Source: Pseudomonadota bacterium
GTDB lineage: Bacteria > Pseudomonadota > Gammaproteobacteria > GCA-001735895
Reading direction: 5' to 3'
Length of the DNA stretch: 41,619 bases
Assembly (NCBI GenBank): GCA_022563685.1
Contig: JADFMY010000009.1
Coordinates: 1-41,619, forward strand
Shown here in pieces: positions 1-10,794 of the stretch (position 1 is its first letter; each line of letters begins with the position of its first letter). Position numbers and translations under genes: made by a program. The notes beneath the pieces are model-generated. The model did no database searches. It had not been told where the DNA came from and worked only from the letters and a program-made list of their open reading frames with translations.

Positions 1-639
1 TATCGTCGCGGACGCCATTTTATCAGAGCGATCGAATACTTCGATATAGTCGAGCGAACCGGTATAAGCCACCAACACTGCGATACCCATTAAAAATCCG
101 AAATCACCGACTCGATTGACCATAAATGCTTTCAGGTTGGCGTAGATGGCTGTTTCTCGCGTATACCAGAAACCGATTAACAGGTAAGAAACCAGACCCA
201 CGGCTTCCCAACCGAAAAATAACTGGAGAAAATTGTTTGACATCACCAGCATTAACATGGAAAAAGTAAACAGCGAGATATAGCTAAAAAAGCGTTGGTA
301 GCCCGGATCATCCTGCATATAACCAATCGTATAAATATGTACCGTCAGCGAAACACTGGTGACCACGACCATCATCAGCGCAGACAGACTGTCGATCAGA
401 AAGCCAATTTCGAAGTGAATGCCGTCGCTCACCATCCAGGTATATACCGATTGGTTGTAAACCGCGGCGCCGTCGAAAGCGACATCTTTTAACACGACGA
501 GCGAAAGCACAAAAGAAGCGCCCACGCCGAGTATCGCAGCCCAGTGGGTAGCTTCACGGCCAATTTGTTTGCCAAAAAATCCGGCAATAATAGCGCCTAG
601 CAGCGAAGTTAGCGGGATAGCAAGATAGATAGACTCCAT
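1..639 (-). CDS. nuoL: NADH-quinone oxidoreductase subunit L (5' part only)
   Basis: This is the proton-pumping antiporter-like membrane subunit of complex I. Only the first 213 codons are present; the gene continues past the left edge. I read it by reverse-complementing bases 1-639, which is an uninterrupted frame starting MESIYLAIPL. The translation shows the hydrophobic N-terminal helices and the conserved stretch around FGWEAVGLVSYLLIGFW typical of NuoL/ND5, and it ends in-frame at the window edge. The start ATG (complement of 637-639) lies two bases after the nuoK TGA, so the two are probably translationally coupled. Family knowledge: NuoL has about 610-660 residues with 16 membrane helices. 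The C-terminal lateral helix cannot be judged here. Confidence 0.95.
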   Translation of the reverse strand, partial: MESIYLAIPLTSLLGAIIAGFFGKQIGREATHWAAILGVGASFVLSLVVLKDVAFDGAAVYNQSVYTWMVSDGIHFEIGFLIDSLSALMMVVVTSVSLTVHIYTIGYMQDDPGYQRFFSYISLFTFSMLMLVMSNNFLQLFFGWEAVGLVSYLLIGFWYTRETAIYANLKAFMVNRVGDFGFLMGIAVLVAYTGSLDYIEVFDRSDKMASATI

Positions 640-641
640 GC

Positions 642-950
642 TCAACCCCTTAGCTCGGTGATATCTTCCACACTAATCGACCCTTTGTTTCGGAATAACA
701 CGACCAGTATTGCGAGCCCGATCGCTGCCTCGGCGGCGGCTACCGTGAGAATAAAGAATACGAATACCTGGCCCGCCAAATCGTTAAGGTAATGTGAAAA
801 CGCAATAAAATTCAAGTTCACCGACAACAACATCACTTCAATCGACATCAGCAGAATAATGATATTTTTTCGATTGATGACGATGCCAGCAATGCTGATG
901 CTAAACAGTATGGCGGCGAGTATCAGATAATGGCTTAGTTCTATGCTCAT
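642..950 (-). CDS. nuoK: NADH-quinone oxidoreductase subunit K
   Basis: Small membrane subunit of the complex I proton-translocation arm, 102 residues, the usual length. Three hydrophobic segments are visible, at about residues 4-24, 29-50 and 62-84. The conserved membrane glutamates of the family appear in [16 protein letters not shown] and in the third helix ([14 protein letters not shown]). The start codon overlaps the nuoJ stop by four bases (ATGA), and nuoL follows after two bases, as in a tightly coupled nuo operon. Confidence 0.97.
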   Translation of the reverse strand: MSIELSHYLILAAILFSISIAGIVINRKNIIILLMSIEVMLLSVNLNFIAFSHYLNDLAGQVFVFFILTVAAAEAAIGLAILVVLFRNKGSISVEDITELRG

Positions 951-1552
951 GGCTCAAAATTACTCGAGCGCATTTTTACGATGCGTAGGCGATCTGCTTT
1001 ACGCACCTTGATTTGGTCCGGCGGACTCTGGTATTTGGTTTTCGGGCGTTTACGCATGGTCAGCGATATCGCCGCCACGATAGCAACCAGCAGTATTACG
1101 GCTGCGATTTCAAAGGCAAACACGTACTCGGTATATAACACCCCGCCGAGTGCCTTGGTATTGCTGTAGTCAGCTGCCTTGGGTATAGGTTCCAACATCG
1201 CTTCACTCGAAAATATGTCCCCGGTCACTACGCTTAGCATCAATGCCAACATCACTAACGCGACCCCTATACCCAACGGCAAATATTGCACAAAGCCTTC
1301 GCGCATGCGCGCAATATTGATATCGAGCATCATCACCACAAACAGGAACAACACCATTACCGCACCGACATAAACCAGTACCAGGATAATTGCGAGAAAT
1401 TCCGCTTCCAGTGTCATCCAGATAACCGCGCTGGTGAAAAACGTAAGCACCAGGAATAGCGCCGCGTGTATCGGGTTCCTAACCGTCACTACCGTGGTCG
1501 CGGAAGCCACCGTCAGGGACGCGAATAGATAAAAAATAAATGCCTCAATCAT
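947..1552 (-). CDS. nuoJ: NADH-quinone oxidoreductase subunit J
   Basis: Membrane subunit J (ND6 homologue) of complex I, 201 residues. Five hydrophobic segments are seen: four in the first 110 residues and one near 148-168. The last 35 residues are basic and predicted cytoplasmic. The conserved ND6-type stretch [20 protein letters not shown] is present at about 56-75; it contains the pi-bulge helix that couples quinone reduction to pumping. The gene lies 24 bases downstream of nuoI and overlaps the nuoK start by four bases. Confidence 0.96.
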   Translation of the reverse strand: MIEAFIFYLFASLTVASATTVVTVRNPIHAALFLVLTFFTSAVIWMTLEAEFLAIILVLVYVGAVMVLFLFVVMMLDINIARMREGFVQYLPLGIGVALVMLALMLSVVTGDIFSSEAMLEPIPKAADYSNTKALGGVLYTEYVFAFEIAAVILLVAIVAAISLTMRKRPKTKYQSPPDQIKVRKADRLRIVKMRSSNFEP

Positions 1553-1576
1553 CTCATTTAATCAACTTCAATTTCA

Positions 1577-2068
1577 TCACCGATAGGGCGCATCCACCGA
1601 GCGGTCGGCAGCCAATTGGGCCTCGTAACGATCACCAATTTCGAGCAATTTCTCCTTTGTCATAATATTCTCACCACGATTTTCGAAGTGATATTCAAAA
1701 ATGTTAGTTTCGACAATCGCATCGACCGGGCAGGCGTCCTCGCAAAAACCACAATAAATACACTTGAATAAATCGATATCGTATAGCGTAGTACGCCGAG
1801 TACCATCTGCACGCTGTTCGGATTCAATGGTAATCGCAAGCGCGGGACATACTGCCTCGCACAGTTTGCAGGCTATACAACGTTCCTCGCCATTGGCATA
1901 CCGCCGCAAGGCGTGTAAACCGCGGAATCGGGGACTAATCGGCGTCTTTTCTTCGGGGTATTGAACGGTAATTTTCCTGCGAAAAAAATATCGCCCGGTC
2001 ACATACATACCCTTGAGCAGCTCCAGAAAGAGAAAACTTTTGAGATAATATTGAATTTTTTCAAACAT
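1577..2068 (-). CDS. nuoI: NADH-quinone oxidoreductase subunit I (2x[4Fe-4S] ferredoxin)
   Basis: Peripheral-arm iron-sulfur subunit carrying clusters N6a and N6b, which pass electrons toward NuoB and quinone. Two classical ferredoxin motifs are visible: Cys64, 67, 70, 74 ([12 protein letters not shown]) and Cys103, 106, 109, 113 ([12 protein letters not shown]). I chose the ATG complementary to 2066-2068, giving 163 residues that begin [13 protein letters not shown], the amphipathic helix typical of NuoI. A longer frame to 2092 would overlap nuoH and add an unconserved MDPGPGNI. With the chosen start, the gene begins four bases after the nuoH TAA. Confidence 0.96.
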   Translation of the reverse strand: MFEKIQYYLKSFLFLELLKGMYVTGRYFFRRKITVQYPEEKTPISPRFRGLHALRRYANGEERCIACKLCEAVCPALAITIESEQRADGTRRTTLYDIDLFKCIYCGFCEDACPVDAIVETNIFEYHFENRGENIMTKEKLLEIGDRYEAQLAADRSVDAPYR

Positions 2069-2072
2069 AATA

Positions 2073-3107
2073 TTACCCGGACCAGGGTCCAATTTTAAAA
2101 TAAACCAGTACGCCTTCGACCACTAGCCATAGGATGGTAACCGGAAGTAAAACCTTCCAGCCCAGTCGCATGATCTGATCGTAGCGATAACGGGGGAAGG
2201 TGGCGCGAAACCATAAGAACAGAAACATAAAGACCGAAGTCTTGGCGAATAACCAGCCGATGCTATCGCCAATGAGACCCGGAACTGGACTTAACCAGCC
2301 GCCAAAAAACAGCAACGACGTCAGCATCGCGATCAAAATCATATTGGCGTACTCGGCGAGGAAAAATACCGCAAAGGTCATTCCCGAATATTCGACGTGG
2401 AAACCAGCGACTATTTCCGATTCTCCTTCGGCTACATCGAACGGCGCCCGATTAGTTTCAGCTACGCCCGATATCAGGAAAACCATAAACAGCGGGAACA
2501 GCCATATAAAATACCAGTTGCTCAAGCCACCCCGCTGCCCTCCTACAATTTCACCCAGGTTAAGACTACCAGCCGCCATTAATACACCGACGAGGGCAAA
2601 GCCCATGGCAATTTCGTATGCGACGATTTGGGCTGCTGATCGCATCGCGCCCAATAACGCATATTTTGAGTTGGATGCCCATCCCGCGATAATAACGCCG
2701 TATACGCCTACCGAAGTCATCGCCAGAATGTATAACAGCCCGGCGTTAATATCGCTGAATACGAGTGTATCGTTGAATGGAATCACCGCCCAGGCTGCCA
2801 TCGACGGCGCGAAGGTAATGACCGGCGCGATAATAAACAGGTAGCGATTTGAGTTGGTCGGAATAATGATTTCCTTGAACATCAACTTGAACATATCGGC
2901 AAACGGCTGCAACAGGCCCAAGGGTCCGACACGATTGGGGCCCCTACGCATTTGCATGTAACCAATCACTTTACGCTCTGCGTAGGTGTAATAAGCGACT
3001 ACGAAGAACAGCGGTACTAAAATTACTACGACCTTGAGCAAGGTATAAACCGTATACTGAACGGGCTCGGGCAGGAACTGAAAGGTCGAGTGGAAAAACT
3101 CGCTCAC
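2073..3107 (-). CDS. nuoH: NADH-quinone oxidoreductase subunit H
   Basis: Membrane subunit (ND1 homologue) at the junction between the peripheral arm and the membrane arm, forming part of the quinone-access channel. It has 344 residues and about eight hydrophobic segments. Family signatures are visible: [19 protein letters not shown] near residue 43-61, [17 protein letters not shown] in the middle, and the acidic loop [20 protein letters not shown] near 215-235. The start ATG overlaps the nuoG stop (ATGA), and nuoI follows after four bases. Confidence 0.97.
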   Translation of the reverse strand: MSEFFHSTFQFLPEPVQYTVYTLLKVVVILVPLFFVVAYYTYAERKVIGYMQMRRGPNRVGPLGLLQPFADMFKLMFKEIIIPTNSNRYLFIIAPVITFAPSMAAWAVIPFNDTLVFSDINAGLLYILAMTSVGVYGVIIAGWASNSKYALLGAMRSAAQIVAYEIAMGFALVGVLMAAGSLNLGEIVGGQRGGLSNWYFIWLFPLFMVFLISGVAETNRAPFDVAEGESEIVAGFHVEYSGMTFAVFFLAEYANMILIAMLTSLLFFGGWLSPVPGLIGDSIGWLFAKTSVFMFLFLWFRATFPRYRYDQIMRLGWKVLLPVTILWLVVEGVLVYFKIGPWSG

Positions 3108-5497
3108 GATACTATCTCCAGTTCGACCGCGCCGTAGGCGTTAGCCAGATTTTTTACCGCTTCGATACCGCTCGGCGTGTAAACGCAACCTGCTGGTATG
3201 TCGTCGCTGAGTCGCAATGGCAATACTGCGGTTCCTAGCTTTTGCCTGACCTGTATCTGATCGGCATCGGCAAGGTCGAGTTTTTCGGCCTGCACCCGGT
3301 TCATTACCAGAGCACTTTGCTGTTTCATCGTCGGGGTAGCCTGCAATGGCGTTGATAATCTTGCCAGATCGTCACTCGCGTAGACCGGAGCCACACTAAT
3401 TTTCTGAATCGATCTCGACTTGACGGGTAACTTCACCACCGATGAGCGAACACCGCACAGATTATTTAACTCGAGATCCCGGCATATTTCCTTCAATTCA
3501 TTTCTCACAGTAACCGAGTCGGCATAGTCGAATTCATCGGGTAGCAATAACTGTCCGAGTGCAGTCAATATTTTCCATCCCTGGCGACTCTCACCTGACG
3601 CTTTAACACAGACATTAAAACTCTGCCACAGTCCCTCTACATTGACGAATGTTCCTGATGTTTCGGCAAACCCTGCGAGCGGTAACACCAGGTCGGCCTT
3701 GTCCTCTATGAATTGATTGTGATAGGTATTTATTGCGATAACATACTCATTATTTTTCACCAACTGCTGGTACTGCAAGCCATTGTGAATATCTAGAGTC
3801 GGATTAAAACCAAAGCTCATAAGCACATCATGTTTCGAATCCATCATTTGAGCTGTATTTTGACCCACATCAGCCACCGACCTGCCTGCCACCTGTCGGT
3901 GTGGCAAGCTGCCTGCGAGGCAAGCCCCTGCACTATTCGCCGAAGGGGACAAATAGCCCAGGGTGGAATTACTCAGGCTCGCAATCATTTCACAAAATTC
4001 CTGTATCAGCGATAGATAAGGACTGTTTAGAGCCTGGATACCGACAATCGTGGCCGAGTTTTTCCCGGCCGAGAGTGATTTGGCGATAGATATATGTTCC
4101 TTCCGAGGGCTGGTGCCATCGAGCAATTTAGACAGATGGCTGGTTAAATCGGCACCCGTTAATTCTGCCAGGGCTACCACCACGCCACCCAGGTCGCTAA
4201 GCAATTGCTCGGCTGAGCCGATTAATTCTTCGTGAACCGGATAATTTGACTGGCCACCTACATGGCACAGGGACGATACCTTTGCACCATTATGAATCAC
4301 GGCCTTCCGAATTCTGTGCGATAAAATCGGTTGTTCCAGGCGCAAATTACCGGCCACGACCAAACAGGCATCTAGCGACTCAACCGACTCAAGCGATCGC
4401 CCTAACCACGGCATCACCGCAGATTGCCGCTGTTTGGAAAAATCCACCTGATTGAGGCGATGATCAATATTATTAGACCCCAGTCCACGCATTAACTTTT
4501 GCATCAGAAAGTGCTCTTCCAGCGTCGCCTGGGGGCTAATCAATGCGGCCATTTGGTTAGCGTCTTTTTTAGCCGCAGCGGATAGCTTTTTCACTGCGCT
4601 ATCGATTGCCGTTTCCCAGTCAACCGCCTCGAGCTTTCCTTTAACCCGCATCATCGGTGACTCGATGCGAGTTTCATCACTCAGGGCGGTGTAGCTGAAA
4701 CGATCGCGATCGGAAATCCAGCTTTCGTTGATCGATTCGTTTTCACGCGGCACCACTCGAATCACGCGGTTACCCCGGGTATGAATATAAATATTCGAAC
4801 CGATGCAATCGTGCGCGGCCACGCCCGGGTGCTGGGTCAATTCCCAGGGCCGGGCAGTGTATCGCGACGGTTTGGCCGTCAGGGCGCCGACCGGGCAAAT
4901 ATCGATTACGTTACCCGACATTTCAGACGAAATAGTCTTTTCGATATAGGTACCAATTTCCATATATTCACCGCGACCGATGGCGCCCAATTCGGGCAGC
5001 CCGGCAATTTCATCGCCGAAGCGCACGCAACGGGTGCAGTGGATACAACGGGTGAAATCGGTCGCGATCAGCGGGCCGATATTTTTGTCCATCACCACGC
5101 GTTTTTGCTCGCTGTACTGCGATACGCCCGCGCCGAAACCCATCGCTACATCCTGTAATTCGCACTCTCCACCCTGATCGCAAATCGGGCAGTCAAGCGG
5201 GTGATTGATGAGCAGAAATTCCATCGTCGATTTCTGCGCGGCTATCGCCTCAGGCGAGCGTGTTTTGACCACCATACCATCGGCTACCTGGGTAGCACAG
5301 GCTGGCATAGGCTTCGGCGAACGCTCGATTTCTACCAGACACATGCGGCAATTGGCTGCGACAGAAAGCTTCTTGTGATAGCAAAAACGGGGGATCACAA
5401 TATCATTTTCATCAGCGACATCGATCAACAATCGGCCAGGCTGAGCCTGAATCTCCCGTCCATCGATCGTGACCGTGATGCTATCGCTCATTGACAT
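3104..5497 (-). CDS. nuoG: NADH-quinone oxidoreductase subunit G
   Basis: Large iron-sulfur subunit of the complex I peripheral arm, 797 residues. The N-terminus is a [2Fe-2S] ferredoxin domain (FCYH, CRMC, ACAT cysteines within the first 70 residues). It is followed by the His/Cys-rich segment [16 protein letters not shown] and a [4Fe-4S] motif ([11 protein letters not shown], then DICPVGAL). The rest is a molybdopterin-oxidoreductase-like domain that has lost its cofactor role in this family. The C-terminal half is less conserved and shorter than in E. coli (about 900 residues), as in many proteobacteria with this subunit type. The gene begins two bases after nuoF stops; an alternative ATG lies two codons downstream. 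Confidence 0.95.
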   Translation of the reverse strand: MSMSDSITVTIDGREIQAQPGRLLIDVADENDIVIPRFCYHKKLSVAANCRMCLVEIERSPKPMPACATQVADGMVVKTRSPEAIAAQKSTMEFLLINHPLDCPICDQGGECELQDVAMGFGAGVSQYSEQKRVVMDKNIGPLIATDFTRCIHCTRCVRFGDEIAGLPELGAIGRGEYMEIGTYIEKTISSEMSGNVIDICPVGALTAKPSRYTARPWELTQHPGVAAHDCIGSNIYIHTRGNRVIRVVPRENESINESWISDRDRFSYTALSDETRIESPMMRVKGKLEAVDWETAIDSAVKKLSAAAKKDANQMAALISPQATLEEHFLMQKLMRGLGSNNIDHRLNQVDFSKQRQSAVMPWLGRSLESVESLDACLVVAGNLRLEQPILSHRIRKAVIHNGAKVSSLCHVGGQSNYPVHEELIGSAEQLLSDLGGVVVALAELTGADLTSHLSKLLDGTSPRKEHISIAKSLSAGKNSATIVGIQALNSPYLSLIQEFCEMIASLSNSTLGYLSPSANSAGACLAGSLPHRQVAGRSVADVGQNTAQMMDSKHDVLMSFGFNPTLDIHNGLQYQQLVKNNEYVIAINTYHNQFIEDKADLVLPLAGFAETSGTFVNVEGLWQSFNVCVKASGESRQGWKILTALGQLLLPDEFDYADSVTVRNELKEICRDLELNNLCGVRSSVVKLPVKSRSIQKISVAPVYASDDLARLSTPLQATPTMKQQSALVMNRVQAEKLDLADADQIQVRQKLGTAVLPLRLSDDIPAGCVYTPSGIEAVKNLANAYGAVELEIVS

Positions 5498-5499
5498 AC

Positions 5500-6780
5500 C
5501 TAGGCTGCGTTGCTGATTATCGAGCGCCTGTGCTCGACGTAGTATTCAAATTCGTGGCGGAAATGTTTGATAAAGCTCCACACCGGCATCGCTGCCGCAT
5601 CGCCCAGAGCGCAAATGGTGCGCCCTTCGATCTTGTGTGAAACTTCCTCCAGTCTGAGAATGTCTTCAGGGCGCCCCGTTCCATCGATAATCCGGTTCAA
5701 CATGCGGTATAGCCAGCCGGTACCCTCGCGGCAAGGCGTGCACTGCCCGCAGGATTCAGAAAAATAGAATCGCGAAATCCGGCGCAGCGCCAATACCATA
5801 TCGGTGGTTTCATCCATGATGATCACCGCACCCGAACCCAGCATCGAACCCGCCTTGGCGATCGAATCGTAATCCATGGTGCAATCCATCATCACATCGC
5901 CTGGCAGCACCGGCACCGACGAACCACCCGGAATGACCGCTTTGAGTTTTCGCCCATCTTTGACCCCACCAGCCATTTCGAGCAGGTCCTTAAACGGAGT
6001 ACCCATATTGATTTCGAAATTACCGGGATTGTTGACATGGCCCGAGACAGAAAAAAGTTTCACGCCGCCACTGTTGGGAACACCAAGGTCTGCAAACCAT
6101 TGTGCGCCGTTGCGCATGATCGCGGGCACCGAAGCCAGCGATTCGGTGTTATTGATGGTCGTTGGCTTCCCGTAGAGTCCATAATTGGCAGGAAATGGGG
6201 GTTTATAGCGCGGCTGTCCTTTCTTACCTTCGAGCGATTCAAGCAGCGCGGTTTCTTCGCCGCAGATATAGGCGCCCGCGCCGAGGGTGCCATACAGGTC
6301 GAAGTCGACTCCGCTACCGAGAATATTTTTCCCCAGGTAACCGGCTTCGTAGGCTTCTTTCACCGCCGTCTCGAAGCGCATAAATGGCTCGTCTATAAAT
6401 TCACCCCGCATATAGTTGTAACCCACGGTCGCACCCATTGCATAGGCAGCTATGACCATGCCCTCGACCAGTGCATGCGGGTTAAATCGCAGGATATCGC
6501 GATCCTTGCAGGTACCCGGTTCAGACTCGTCTGAATTACAAATCAGGTATTTTTGTATCGGTGAAGTCCGTGGCATAAAACTCCATTTCAACCCAGTCGG
6601 AAAGCCAGCGCCTCCGCGGCCGCGTAATCCGGATGCCTTGACCTCTTCGATCACGTCTTCGGGAGGAGTTTTTTCATCGAGGATTTTTTTCAGGGCCTGG
6701 TAACCACCAGATTTCAGATAGCTTTCCATGGTCCAGGGTTGGTCGTATTGCAGGGTCGAAAAACAGACTTCGTTAGCCAT
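5500..6780 (-). CDS. nuoF: NADH-quinone oxidoreductase subunit F (NADH-binding)
   Basis: Subunit that binds NADH and FMN and carries cluster N3, where electrons enter complex I. The NADH-binding glycine-rich loop is visible at residues 51-62 ([12 protein letters not shown]), the FMN-site segment at [14 protein letters not shown], and the [4Fe-4S] ligands in [16 protein letters not shown] with a later cysteine in [10 protein letters not shown]. Length is 426 residues, typical of the family. It sits between nuoE (two-base gap upstream) and nuoG (two-base gap downstream). Confidence 0.97.
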   Translation of the reverse strand: MANEVCFSTLQYDQPWTMESYLKSGGYQALKKILDEKTPPEDVIEEVKASGLRGRGGAGFPTGLKWSFMPRTSPIQKYLICNSDESEPGTCKDRDILRFNPHALVEGMVIAAYAMGATVGYNYMRGEFIDEPFMRFETAVKEAYEAGYLGKNILGSGVDFDLYGTLGAGAYICGEETALLESLEGKKGQPRYKPPFPANYGLYGKPTTINNTESLASVPAIMRNGAQWFADLGVPNSGGVKLFSVSGHVNNPGNFEINMGTPFKDLLEMAGGVKDGRKLKAVIPGGSSVPVLPGDVMMDCTMDYDSIAKAGSMLGSGAVIIMDETTDMVLALRRISRFYFSESCGQCTPCREGTGWLYRMLNRIIDGTGRPEDILRLEEVSHKIEGRTICALGDAAAMPVWSFIKHFRHEFEYYVEHRRSIISNAA

Positions 6781-6782
6781 AC

Positions 6783-7289
6783 CTATTTCAGCCCATTCAG
6801 AATTTCATCGACCTTTTCCGGGGTCAGATTTTCGTAATAGACGTGGTTGACCTGCATCATCGGTCCACCGGTACAGGCGGCAAGACATTCTTCCTCGCAT
6901 TTGAGATAAATCCGGCCGTCGCTGGTGCTTTCGCCAATTTTGATGCCCAACTTTTTCTCGACGTGTTCGACCATGCTTTCCGCACCCATCAGCATGCAGC
7001 TGATGTTGGTACAAATCGCCACATTATTGCGCGCTACCGGTTTGGTTTCGTACATGGAATAGAATGAGGCCACTTCGTACACATGTATCGCAGCGAGCCC
7101 CAGGTATTCGGCCACGGCATCCATCAGTTCGATGGTCAGATACCCCTGATTCTGATGCTGCGCGGCATTCAAAGCCGCCAATACTGCCGAACGTTTTTGA
7201 TCCGCTGGAAACCGCGAAATCCATTGGTCAATTTCTGCCCGGGTATGATCGGACAAGGCGCCAACAGCTGATTTAATTTCGATCGCCAT
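6783..7289 (-). CDS. nuoE: NADH-quinone oxidoreductase subunit E ([2Fe-2S])
   Basis: Thioredoxin-fold subunit with the [2Fe-2S] cluster N1a, paired with NuoF in the NADH dehydrogenase module. It has 168 residues. The four conserved cysteines are visible: CTNISC (C-x4-C) and CEEECLAAC, of which the pair four residues apart completes the cluster. The gene begins 12 bases after the nuoD stop codon; nuoF starts two bases after its own stop. Confidence 0.96.
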   Translation of the reverse strand: MAIEIKSAVGALSDHTRAEIDQWISRFPADQKRSAVLAALNAAQHQNQGYLTIELMDAVAEYLGLAAIHVYEVASFYSMYETKPVARNNVAICTNISCMLMGAESMVEHVEKKLGIKIGESTSDGRIYLKCEEECLAACTGGPMMQVNHVYYENLTPEKVDEILNGLK

Positions 7290-7301
7290 TTTCTATCTAC
7301 A

Positions 7302-8555
7302 TCACCTATCTATATCGCCAAATACGATGTCCTGGGAGCCGATAATCGTGACTACGTCCGCGAGCATATGACCCTTCGCCATTTCGTTCATGCTGGATAA
7401 ATGGGCAAATCCAGTCGTTCTAAACTTGACGCGATACGGCTTGTTGCTTCCGTCCGATACGAGGTAAACGCCAAATTCGCCTTTGGGATGTTCGATAGCG
7501 GTATAGACTTCACCCTCGGGCAGGGTGTACCCCTCGGTAAACAGCTTGAAATGGTGGATTAAGCCTTCCATATCGGCCTTGATCAATTCCCGGCGCGGTG
7601 GTGCAACTTTATGATTATCGGTCAACACGATGCCCGGATTTTTTCTCAGCCAGTCGATACACTGTATGATAATTCGATTTGACTGCCTCATTTCTTCCAT
7701 GCGCACCAGATAGCGGTCGTAGCAGTCGCCGTTGGTGCCGACTGGAATATCGAAATCCATCCGGTCATATACTTCATAGGGCTGTTTTTTGCGTAAATCC
7801 CATTCGACCCCCGAACCACGTAGCATGGGTCCGGTGAATCCCAGTTGGTAAGCACGTTCCTCCGAGACCACGCCGATACCAACAGTTCGCTGCTTCCAGA
7901 TTCGGTTGTCGGTTAACAGGGTTTCATACTCGTCGATATAGGTTGGAAATCGTCGCGTGAAATCCTCGGTAAAATCGAGCAGGCTGCCCTGGCGGTTTTC
8001 ATTCAGGCGATTCGCCTCTTTCTTGCTGCGCCAGTGGCTTTCCTGGTATTGGGGCATCGCATCGGGTAGATCACGTGCGACACCACCTGGGCGATAATAG
8101 TTCGCGTGCATGCGAGCGCCGGAAACCGCCTCGTATAAATCCAGCAAATCCTCGCGTTCGCGAAACGCATACAGAAACATCGTCATCGCACCCACGTCGA
8201 GGGCGTGGGTTGCAATCCACATTAAATGATTGAGGATGCGGGTGATTTCGTCGAACATGACACGAATATATTTTGCGCGTTCCGGTATATCCAGACCGAG
8301 CAGCTTTTCGATCGCCAAAACATAGCCGTGCTCGTTGCACATCATCGATATATAGTCGAGACGATCCAGGTAGCCGATGGTTTGATTGTAGGGTTTCGTC
8401 TCGGCGAGTTTCTCGGTACCCCGATGCAACAAGCCTATATGCGGGTCGGCTCGTACGATGACTTCGCCCTCCATTTCCAGCACCAGTCGCAAAACACCAT
8501 GCGCTGCCGGGTGTTGCGGTCCAAAATTGAGCGTGTAGGTTTTAATGTCAGGCAT
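7302..8555 (-). CDS. nuoD: NADH-quinone oxidoreductase subunit D
   Basis: The 49-kDa-type subunit that forms the quinone-reduction site with NuoB. The conserved N-terminal loop [20 protein letters not shown] (quinone-site histidine) is intact, as are [11 protein letters not shown] and the C-terminal [10 protein letters not shown] chose the ATG complementary to 8553-8555, giving 417 residues beginning [14 protein letters not shown]. The frame is open to 8603, but that would add an unconserved 16-residue leader inside nuoC. With this start, the nuoC stop and nuoD start overlap by eight bases (ATGCCTGA). NuoC and NuoD are separate proteins here, unlike the fused NuoCD of enterobacteria. Confidence 0.96.
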   Translation of the reverse strand: MPDIKTYTLNFGPQHPAAHGVLRLVLEMEGEVIVRADPHIGLLHRGTEKLAETKPYNQTIGYLDRLDYISMMCNEHGYVLAIEKLLGLDIPERAKYIRVMFDEITRILNHLMWIATHALDVGAMTMFLYAFREREDLLDLYEAVSGARMHANYYRPGGVARDLPDAMPQYQESHWRSKKEANRLNENRQGSLLDFTEDFTRRFPTYIDEYETLLTDNRIWKQRTVGIGVVSEERAYQLGFTGPMLRGSGVEWDLRKKQPYEVYDRMDFDIPVGTNGDCYDRYLVRMEEMRQSNRIIIQCIDWLRKNPGIVLTDNHKVAPPRRELIKADMEGLIHHFKLFTEGYTLPEGEVYTAIEHPKGEFGVYLVSDGSNKPYRVKFRTTGFAHLSSMNEMAKGHMLADVVTIIGSQDIVFGDIDR

Positions 8556-9279
8556 CGCCCTGGGCCTCGTCGTCCTGCTGCTCAGATAGATACCGACTGT
8601 CATCGCGCTTGACCCGTGGCACCAGCACCCTGGGTTCGATGCTGACCGGTTCGTAAATCACCCTTCCTTTTTCCGGGTCATAACGCATTTCAACATGGCC
8701 GATGAGTGGGAAATCCTTACGGAACGGATGGCCGATGAAACCGTAATCGGTCAGTATGCGGCGTAGATCAGGGTGGCCTGAAAAGTGGATGCCGAACAGG
8801 TCAAATGCTTCGCGTTCATACCAGTTGGCTGAATTCCACACTTCGGTCACGGTCGGCACCACCGGGAAATCGTCATCCTGCGCGTAAACCCGTAGCCGCA
8901 GACGGCTATTATTTCGATACGAGAGCAAATGATAAACAGCCGCAAAACGTCTGCCCTCGACTGTTACCGACTCCAGCTCATCGCCGAACCGCAGGCGCCC
9001 TGTCGATGTCGCAGAATCTACGCCGCGGCCGAACCCCACACGGCTGGCATCGTCGGTCTGCCACTCCACCTCGCCATATTGCGAATAATCCACCCCGCAT
9101 AAATCGACCAGTTGCTGAAACGCAAAATCATTTCTGTCGCGCAACTCGGTTGCGACTCCGATCAGTTTATCGGGGCTTAACTCGACAGTCACTTCGCTGA
9201 ATTTGACGCTGACTGAATCCAGTCTGTCACCGAATGCACCGCGCAATGACTCGGCCAGGCGCTGTTGGGATTTCGCCAT
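8548..9279 (-). CDS. nuoC: NADH-quinone oxidoreductase subunit C
   Basis: The 30-kDa-type hydrophilic subunit of the peripheral arm, scaffolding NuoD. The signature [22 protein letters not shown], followed by [17 protein letters not shown], is diagnostic. About 30 residues after the start, the middle part (around [23 protein letters not shown]) looks like a lineage-specific insertion relative to the roughly 200-residue minimal form. I chose the ATG one base after the nuoB TAA, giving 243 residues starting [10 protein letters not shown]; an ATG four codons upstream would overlap nuoB. The end overlaps nuoD by eight bases. Confidence 0.93.
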   Translation of the reverse strand: MAKSQQRLAESLRGAFGDRLDSVSVKFSEVTVELSPDKLIGVATELRDRNDFAFQQLVDLCGVDYSQYGEVEWQTDDASRVGFGRGVDSATSTGRLRFGDELESVTVEGRRFAAVYHLLSYRNNSRLRLRVYAQDDDFPVVPTVTEVWNSANWYEREAFDLFGIHFSGHPDLRRILTDYGFIGHPFRKDFPLIGHVEMRYDPEKGRVIYEPVSIEPRVLVPRVKRDDSRYLSEQQDDEAQGDA

Positions 9280-9280
9280 A

Positions 9281-9757
9281 TTATCGGGCAATGGTGTTGG
9301 TGCGTTTTATTTTATTTTGCAACTGCAAAATACCATACAAAAGCGCTTCGGCAGTAGGTGGGCAACCTGGAACGTAGATATCTACCGGTACCACCCGATC
9401 ACAGCCTCTCACTACCGAGTAGGAATAGTAGTAATAACCACCGCCATTGGCGCAAGACCCCATCGAGATAACCCAGCGTGGCTCGGCCATCTGGTCGTAA
9501 ACCTTGCGCAAGGCCGGGGCCATTTTATTGACCAGGGTGCCGGCGACTATCATCACATCCGATTGCCGCGGACTCCCCCGAAAGATGATACCAAAACGAT
9601 CGAGATCGTAGCGGGACGCGCCAGCCTGCATCATTTCGATCGCACAACAGGCGAGTCCGAAGGTCATCGGCCACATCGAGCCGGTACGCGCCCAGTTGAT
9701 CAGTTTGTCCGCGCTGGTGGTGACAAAACCCTGTTCGAATACCCCTTCTATTCCCAT
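9281..9757 (-). CDS. nuoB: NADH-quinone oxidoreductase subunit B
   Basis: The 20-kDa-type subunit holding the terminal cluster N2, which reduces quinone. The ligands are visible as the tandem cysteines in [11 protein letters not shown], then MGSCANGGG and [14 protein letters not shown]. The start [24 protein letters not shown] is at the ATG complementary to 9755-9757, giving 158 residues. A longer frame to 9778 (MEEGGAR) exists but would overlap nuoA by 31 bases and is not conserved. The chosen start overlaps the nuoA end by ten bases. Confidence 0.96.
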   Translation of the reverse strand: MGIEGVFEQGFVTTSADKLINWARTGSMWPMTFGLACCAIEMMQAGASRYDLDRFGIIFRGSPRQSDVMIVAGTLVNKMAPALRKVYDQMAEPRWVISMGSCANGGGYYYYSYSVVRGCDRVVPVDIYVPGCPPTAEALLYGILQLQNKIKRTNTIAR

Positions 9758-10104
9758 TCGAGCGCCCCCTTCTTCCATTCATAGATAAAGCCAACGACCA
9801 GCACGCCTAAAAAAACAGCCATTGCGACCAGGCCAAAAGTGCCTATTTGATCGAGTACGATGGCCCAGGGAAACAAAAATGCAATTTCCAGGTCAAAAAT
9901 GATAAACAGGATCGCCACCAGGTAATAACGCACATCGAATTTCATACGGCTATCTTCGAAAGCCTCGAAGCCGCACTCGTAGGGAGAATTCTTTTCGGCA
10001 TCTGGACGCGACGGCCCCAGAATTTTTCCTAGCATGATAAACATCGATCCCATTATGAGGGTTACGAACATGAAAATTAATATCGGCAGGTATTGACCTA
10101 ACAT
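9748..10104 (-). CDS. nuoA: NADH-quinone oxidoreductase subunit A
   Basis: First gene of the nuo operon; a three-helix membrane subunit (ND3 homologue), 118 residues. The conserved ND3 loop [22 protein letters not shown] is intact, including its cysteine (the active/deactive switch residue of the family), as is the helix [15 protein letters not shown]. No strong Shine-Dalgarno is seen upstream. A likely promoter lies about 45 bases ahead. Confidence 0.96.
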   Translation of the reverse strand: MLGQYLPILIFMFVTLIMGSMFIMLGKILGPSRPDAEKNSPYECGFEAFEDSRMKFDVRYYLVAILFIIFDLEIAFLFPWAIVLDQIGTFGLVAMAVFLGVLVVGFIYEWKKGALEWE

Positions 10105-10149
10105 GTTATTCGTAGCGCCCCAGGGGCTATGCTTGTTGTCGGTGTGCGG

Positions 10150-10178
10150 AGTCTATTGTGGTGTGAATAGTGTGTCAA
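10150..10178 (-). promoter_or_regulatory. Likely sigma70 promoter of the nuo operon
   Basis: On the minus strand, a perfect -35 hexamer TTGACA (10178-10173) is separated by 17 bases from TAGACT (10155-10150), which matches the -10 consensus at four of six positions. It lies about 45 bases before the nuoA start, in the 180-base non-coding gap between tRNA-Leu and nuoA. This is a consensus match read by eye, not an experimentally known start. Confidence 0.55.
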
Positions 10179-10283
10179 GGAAAGCAGTTTATTACTACTT
10201 ATTAGTATATAATTGCGACAGATAGTTAGCTCTGGCCGACCCTCATTAGTTAATAAAACGCTTACATCCATCACTTAAAAAAA

Positions 10284-10368
10284 TGGTGCCGATGGCCGGA
10301 GTCGAACCGGCACAGCTTTCGCCACTACCCCCTCAAGATAGCGTGTCTACCAATTCCACCACATCGGC
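10284..10368 (-). tRNA. tRNA-Leu (anticodon GAG)
   Basis: An 85-nt class II tRNA with a perfect 7-bp acceptor stem (GCCGATG/CATCGGC), encoded CCA, the T-arm sequence GGTTCGACTCC, a long variable arm and a D-loop with GGTGGAATTGGTAGACAC. The anticodon loop TTGAGGG gives anticodon GAG, reading CUC/CUU. It lies just downstream of secG, the same place as leuU in E. coli. A run of seven T residues directly follows the CCA on the transcribed strand, which could help terminate the secG transcript. Confidence 0.97.
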
Positions 10369-10405
10369 AAGATTGCAGTGAAGCCCTGAATTTTTCAGAC
10401 CTTCG

Positions 10406-10786
10406 TCAGTCAGCAGGTGGCAAGTCAGAATCGCTTGAGGCTGTCCCTGATTCGTATGCAGGCGGTAAATCTGAGGCACCTGTACCCAGCCGCTGCGTTT
10501 CTTTCTCTACCGCGGTAACACTGCCGATAACACTTTCAGGACCCTCTCTATTCGCAGCCATATAGGCGAGCGACAGGGAAACGACAAAAAACAATATCGC
10601 GATGATCGCGGTAGTCTTGCTGAGGAAATTACCCGACCCGCGGGCGCCAAAAACTGTGGCCGAAGCACCACTGCCAAATGCAGCACCCGCATCGGCACCC
10701 TTACCATGCTGTATTAGAATCAGTCCAATCAGAGTGACGGACAGGAGAACCTGCGCGATTAATAAAATACTGTTTATATTTTCCAT
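10406..10786 (-). CDS. secG: Preprotein translocase subunit SecG
   Basis: Small auxiliary membrane subunit of the SecYEG translocon, 126 residues. Two hydrophobic segments (about 5-23 and 52-72) flank the conserved cytoplasmic loop QHGKGADAGAAFGSGASATVFGARGSGNFLSKTTA. The C-terminal tail is hydrophilic and Pro/Ser/Asp-rich, with DLPPAYES and DLPPAD ends, as is common and poorly conserved. It starts eight bases after tpiA and is followed by tRNA-Leu. Confidence 0.96.
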   Translation of the reverse strand: MENINSILLIAQVLLSVTLIGLILIQHGKGADAGAAFGSGASATVFGARGSGNFLSKTTAIIAILFFVVSLSLAYMAANREGPESVIGSVTAVEKETQRLGTGASDLPPAYESGTASSDSDLPPAD

Positions 10787-10794
10787 TTCAGTTC

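Noticed and set aside
2200-2844. A 214-codon plus-strand frame opposite nuoH
   Set aside because: It is antisense to a clear, full-length NuoH and has no recognisable protein features.
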